Below are positions 57,231 through 64,000 of a stretch of 64,000 nucleotides of DNA, in pieces; positions within the stretch are counted from its first letter, which is position 1, and each line of letters begins with the position of its first letter. The notes under the pieces were generated by a model. The model made no database searches, was not told where the DNA came from, and saw nothing but the letters and a program-made list of their open reading frames with translations. The DNA is from Halochromatium salexigens. GTDB lineage: Bacteria > Pseudomonadota > Gammaproteobacteria > Chromatiales > Chromatiaceae. Where the stretch lies: assembly GCF_016653295.1 (NCBI RefSeq), contig NZ_NHSF01000065.1:2291-66290 (forward strand), written 5' to 3'. The translations under genes and the position numbers were made by a program.

Positions 57231-59948
57231 ATGCCTAACCATGCCGAGCTGACACCTGGTCGCGTCTGCCATTGGCAGGCGGGGCGAGGGTTCATCATCG
57301 CCGAGCACGCGCAGGCGCTGATCCGCATCGATGCCGTCGCGGACGATATCCTGCGCATCCGCGTTGCGCCCGCTGGTCGGCTTGCGCCAAGCCACAGCTG
57401 GCAGGACGAGTCTCGATCGCTTGCCGGTGGCCGCCTCTCGATTGAGGAGCGAGCGCATGCCCTGCATCTCGAGACCGGTGCGATGCGGGCCAGGCTCGAT
57501 CTCGACACGGGCGCCCTCTCGCTCGGCAACGCCGACGGAGCCGTCTATGCCAGCGATCTCGCCCCGGTGCGCTGGCGTCACGTTGAGCGCCACGAGATCC
57601 CGACCCTGGCCCCAGCGCTCGCTCCAGCTGTCGCATCGACCGTCGCACCAGTTGCCGCCCCGAGCGTCGCGTCAGCTGCTGCATCGACCGTCGCGCCCGC
57701 CGCTACCCCGAGCGTCTCATCAGCCGCCGCACCGACCACCAGCCAGCAACCCGTCAGCGGCTGGCCGACCGGCCCCGCCACCACCGGCCTCTGGCTGCAG
57801 AAGGCGCTGGACCCGCAAGAAGGTCTGTTCGGCTGCGGCCAGCGTTTTGGGGCGCTGAACCGACGCGGCCAACGGCTGGCGCATTGGACCACCGACATCA
57901 ACTCGCCCGGTCTGGGCGTGGTGGACGGCTGCCTGTACCAATCGCACCCGGTCCTGCTCGCGCTGAGGCCCGGCCTCGCCTGGGGCCTGATGCTCGGCTC
58001 GAGCGGGTACAGCCACTTCGATCTGGGCGCCGAGCAGTCCGACACGCTCGGTCTGTTCAGCCTGGGCGGCGAGCTCGACTATTATCTCTTCGCCGGCCCG
58101 ACCCCGGCCGCCGTCGTCGAGCAGCTCACCAGGCTGACCGGACGGCCAGCCTTGCCGCCGCTCTGGGCGCTCGGCTATCACCAGTCGCGCTGGGGCTACC
58201 GCAGCGATGCCGAGATCCGCGCGATCGCCAACGAATTCCGCCGCCGGCGCATCCCGATCGACGCGATCCATCTCGATATCGACTACATGGACGGCTTTCG
58301 CGTCTTCAGCTGGGACCGCGAGCGCTTCCCGAGCCCGCGCACCACCGTCGAGGCCCTGCATCAACAGGACATCCACGCAGTCACCATCATCGACCCGGGG
58401 GTGAAACGCATCGGCTCCAGTGACCCGGTTTTGGAGACCGGACTGCGCGGCGACCATTTCGTCCGCCGTCCGGATGGCGAGCACTTCACCGGCTACGTGT
58501 GGCCCGGCGAATCCCTGTTTCCGGACTTCTGCCGTACAGCGACGCGCCGCTGGTGGGGCGATTTGCACGCCGGTCTGCTCGACGCCGGCGTCGACGGCAT
58601 CTGGTGCGACATGAACGAGCCAGCGATCGTCGATCGCCCCTTCGAGGTGCCAGGTGCCACCGCGCTGGCGATCCCACTGGATGCCAAACAAGGCGACGAC
58701 GCCGAGACCTGCCACGCCGAGGCCCACAACCGCTATGGAACCCTGATGGCACGGGCCACCTATGAGGGCTTGCAGCGGCTGCGTCCAAAACGCCGACCTT
58801 GGGTGCTGACGCGATCGGCCAGCATGGGCGCTCAACGCTGGGCCGTTAGCTGGATGGGCGATAACGCCTCCAGCTGGGAGGATCTGCGCACCAGCCTGCC
58901 GCAGCTCGCGAGCATGGGCCTGAGCGGCTCGCCACACGTTGGTGTCGACATCGGCGGCTTCTACGGCGCTTGCAATGGCGAACTCTTCGCCCGCTGGATC
59001 GAGCTGGGCGCTTTCTACCCGTTCATGCGCGCCCATGCCTATTACGGCAGCCCGCCGCAGGAGCCCTGGGCATTCGGCGATGCGATCGAGGCCGTCGCAC
59101 GAACCGCGATCGAGCGCCGTTACCAGTTCTTGCCCTATCTCTACACCCTGGCGCACCGCACCCATCGCACTGGCGAGCCGATCCTGCGGCCCCTGCTCTA
59201 CGACTTCCCGCAAGCGACCGAGCTGCATGGGATCGAAGACCAGTTGATGGTTGGTCCGCAGCTAATGATCGCACCGGTCTGCGAGCCCGGCGTCAGCGAG
59301 CGGGAGGTTCTCCTGCCACCTGGCGCATGGTACGACTTTCATACCGGTAGGCGGATCGACGATGGTTCGCATGAAACACGCGTTGCCGATGCCAATGCCC
59401 GAGATGCCGTTGCCAGCGCCAGCATCAATGCCAGTGCGAGTGCCGGCGGTAATGCAAGCATCGACGTCAAAGCCGGTGCTAGCGCCAGTGCCATGAATCG
59501 ACGCTGCCTATTGCCGGCACCGCCGGGTCGCATGCCGATCCTGGTCCGCGGCGGCAGCTGCTTGACGCTGGGGCCAACACGACAATCGACGCGCGAGCCG
59601 CTGACCGAGCTGATCCTGGATGCCTATCCAGACGAGGGACAGAGTGGCTCTTGGACGCTGATTGAAGACGCCGGCGATGGCGAAGACGATGGCAATGACC
59701 CGCAAGCCGAAACCGCGTTAACGGTGACAACCGAACACGCGGGGCCGACGCTCATGATTGGACCGCGCCAGAGCGGCTGGCAGCCGCATCCCCGCCAGCT
59801 CGTGCTGCGATTACACTTGGCTCAACAGCCCGAGCAGGTACTGCTCGACGCTGTCCCCCAAGTCGACTGGCGGTGGGATCAAGCAGATCACGCTGCGGTG
59901 GTGTCACTCGACGACGATGGCGACGCGCACCAGCTGAGCCTGGAATGA
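57231..59948 (+). CDS. Glycoside hydrolase family 31 alpha-glucosidase
   Basis: A 905-residue cytoplasmic (no signal peptide) alpha-glycosidase. The order is an N-terminal beta-sandwich, then the catalytic barrel with LWALGYHQSRWGY, AIHLDIDYMDGFRVFSWD, and the nucleophile Asp460 in WCDMNEPA. The acid/base region follows in RSASMGAQRWAVSWMGDN. Two low-complexity inserts stand out: an Ala/Ser/Thr/Pro-rich run at about 126-172 and an Ala/Ser/Asn-rich run at about 719-756. Both are outside the catalytic core and have no place in typical GH31 enzymes. Substrate is probably an alpha-glucan or malto-oligosaccharide. It converges with treS. Confidence 0.92.
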   Translation: MPNHAELTPGRVCHWQAGRGFIIAEHAQALIRIDAVADDILRIRVAPAGRLAPSHSWQDESRSLAGGRLSIEERAHALHLETGAMRARLDLDTGALSLGNADGAVYASDLAPVRWRHVERHEIPTLAPALAPAVASTVAPVAAPSVASAAASTVAPAATPSVSSAAAPTTSQQPVSGWPTGPATTGLWLQKALDPQEGLFGCGQRFGALNRRGQRLAHWTTDINSPGLGVVDGCLYQSHPVLLALRPGLAWGLMLGSSGYSHFDLGAEQSDTLGLFSLGGELDYYLFAGPTPAAVVEQLTRLTGRPALPPLWALGYHQSRWGYRSDAEIRAIANEFRRRRIPIDAIHLDIDYMDGFRVFSWDRERFPSPRTTVEALHQQDIHAVTIIDPGVKRIGSSDPVLETGLRGDHFVRRPDGEHFTGYVWPGESLFPDFCRTATRRWWGDLHAGLLDAGVDGIWCDMNEPAIVDRPFEVPGATALAIPLDAKQGDDAETCHAEAHNRYGTLMARATYEGLQRLRPKRRPWVLTRSASMGAQRWAVSWMGDNASSWEDLRTSLPQLASMGLSGSPHVGVDIGGFYGACNGELFARWIELGAFYPFMRAHAYYGSPPQEPWAFGDAIEAVARTAIERRYQFLPYLYTLAHRTHRTGEPILRPLLYDFPQATELHGIEDQLMVGPQLMIAPVCEPGVSEREVLLPPGAWYDFHTGRRIDDGSHETRVADANARDAVASASINASASAGGNASIDVKAGASASAMNRRCLLPAPPGRMPILVRGGSCLTLGPTRQSTREPLTELILDAYPDEGQSGSWTLIEDAGDGEDDGNDPQAETALTVTTEHAGPTLMIGPRQSGWQPHPRQLVLRLHLAQQPEQVLLDAVPQVDWRWDQADHAAVVSLDDDGDAHQLSLE

Positions 59949-60062
59949 GCAACGCCGAGCGCCAATGACGTTCACGACAGCCGCGGTCGAAGCGCAGAAG
60001 CCTAGGCCAGCTGATCGATGCATCTATCGCTGAAAAACGCATAAACCTAAATCGAGGTACAC

Positions 60063-60176
60063 CTGCCGCGCAACCGGCGCTTGGTGGTGAACGAGGAGCC
60101 ACGTGGACTCATCGTGCGGCTCTTCCCCGATCAAGGTTACGGCTTCCTGCGCACGCCCTATGGCGAAGGCCGGCTG

Positions 60177-60185
<9 letters not shown>
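60063..60185 (+). pseudogene. Cold-shock-domain tail fragment (HPF/RaiA-type)
   Basis: The frame reads LVVNEEPRGLIVRLFPDQGYGFLRTPYGEG, matching the cold-shock-like tail of ribosome-hibernation factors (xGRVxRLFPDEGYGFIETxDGREVYFH). Only about 30 codons are left; it then runs into the treS 3' end on the other strand. The rest of the gene is gone. This is a short match, so the call is cautious. Confidence 0.55.
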
Positions 60186-63770
<3,585 letters not shown>

Positions 63771-64000
63771 AGGGATGCGGGTCAGCCTCTGCGTCGACCC
63801 TGCGTTTTGGTCGCAGGCGTCGGCGGAGGACTCGAAGGACTTGGATCAGGGGTGTACCAGTAGCTTGCGCAATGGTTGGACCAACCAAGCACACGCTTGC
63901 TCCCTGTTGCCGAGATCGGACCACGACCACCCCATCCGCCAGCATTCGACTGCCGCCCATAGACCCATTGGTGCACCCCGCCCGCTATGACGCTCAGTGC
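63771..64000. other. Right-edge region upstream of treS, no gene recognised
   Basis: The 230 bases at the window edge contain only short frames of unusual composition on the minus strand. One frame is open to the edge, so a gene may continue outside. I do not recognise a product. Confidence 0.4.

Overview
The window looks like chromosome of a GC-rich, Gram-negative, anoxygenic phototrophic gammaproteobacterium, most likely a purple sulfur bacterium (Chromatiales/Chromatiaceae). The reasons are: an oxygen-independent Mg-protoporphyrin ester cyclase (bchE) beside cobalamin genes; a DsrC-family protein; the common gammaproteobacterial order dnaB-alr-radA; and outer-membrane genes (tamA, tamB, an LpxL-type acyltransferase). 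The genus cannot be read from the sequence.

Layout. 1-2510: an apparently complete group II intron (about 8-1872) sits inside the reverse-transcriptase gene of a second, broken group II intron, in codons that look like the YADD active-site motif. A DDE transposase gene follows (2522-3871). 4100-13422: minus-strand housekeeping genes lon, rsmA, radA, alr and dnaB, the last with a 364-residue intein in its P-loop, then a periplasmic glutathione peroxidase. 13608-15922: ferredoxin-NADP reductase, an acidic dihaem cytochrome c and a DUF302 protein. 15995-19991: a GlcG/HbpS-type protein, ispG, a Nudix hydrolase, mazG and a small membrane protein. 20194-20270: tRNA-Arg(ACG) with a clear promoter. 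20365-24852: a small unknown, a multi-pass GT-C-like membrane protein, a SleB-type wall hydrolase and a FapA/DUF342 protein.

25081-32228 is the metabolic centrepiece: a three-gene BtuFCD-like importer, bchE, a DUF29 gene and cobQ, all on the plus strand. BchE enzymes depend on cobalamin, so the block appears to couple corrinoid salvage and synthesis to bacteriochlorophyll synthesis. 32277-40868 (minus) is a tight run glk-tamA-tamB-lpxL-like-flippase-like, with overlapping or nearly touching genes, pointing to envelope lipid and outer-membrane biogenesis.

41.6-44.6 kb and 50.8-52.2 kb are gene graveyards: a third group II intron tail, a gnd fragment, an RND-pump fragment, a ferredoxin-reductase pseudogene and a response-regulator pseudogene. 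Between and beyond them lie intact genes: a sodium:solute symporter, cfa, an ABM-type small protein, a secreted OB-fold-like protein, an NfeD protease-slipin pair, a DsrC-like protein lacking the usual cysteines, a CBS-domain protein and a two-gene RND efflux system. The window ends with a frameshifted EF-hand gene, a GH31 alpha-glucosidase, a relic of a cold-shock-domain gene, and a treS-maltokinase fusion, which together suggest alpha-glucan/trehalose metabolism.

Cross-cutting themes are repeated invasion by introns, an IS and an intein, several single-base frameshifts, and Ala/Ser/Asp-rich low-complexity inserts in at least three unrelated proteins. I found no CRISPR array, rRNA or recognisable cobalamin riboswitch. 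All calls are from reading sequence and translations; no database search was possible.
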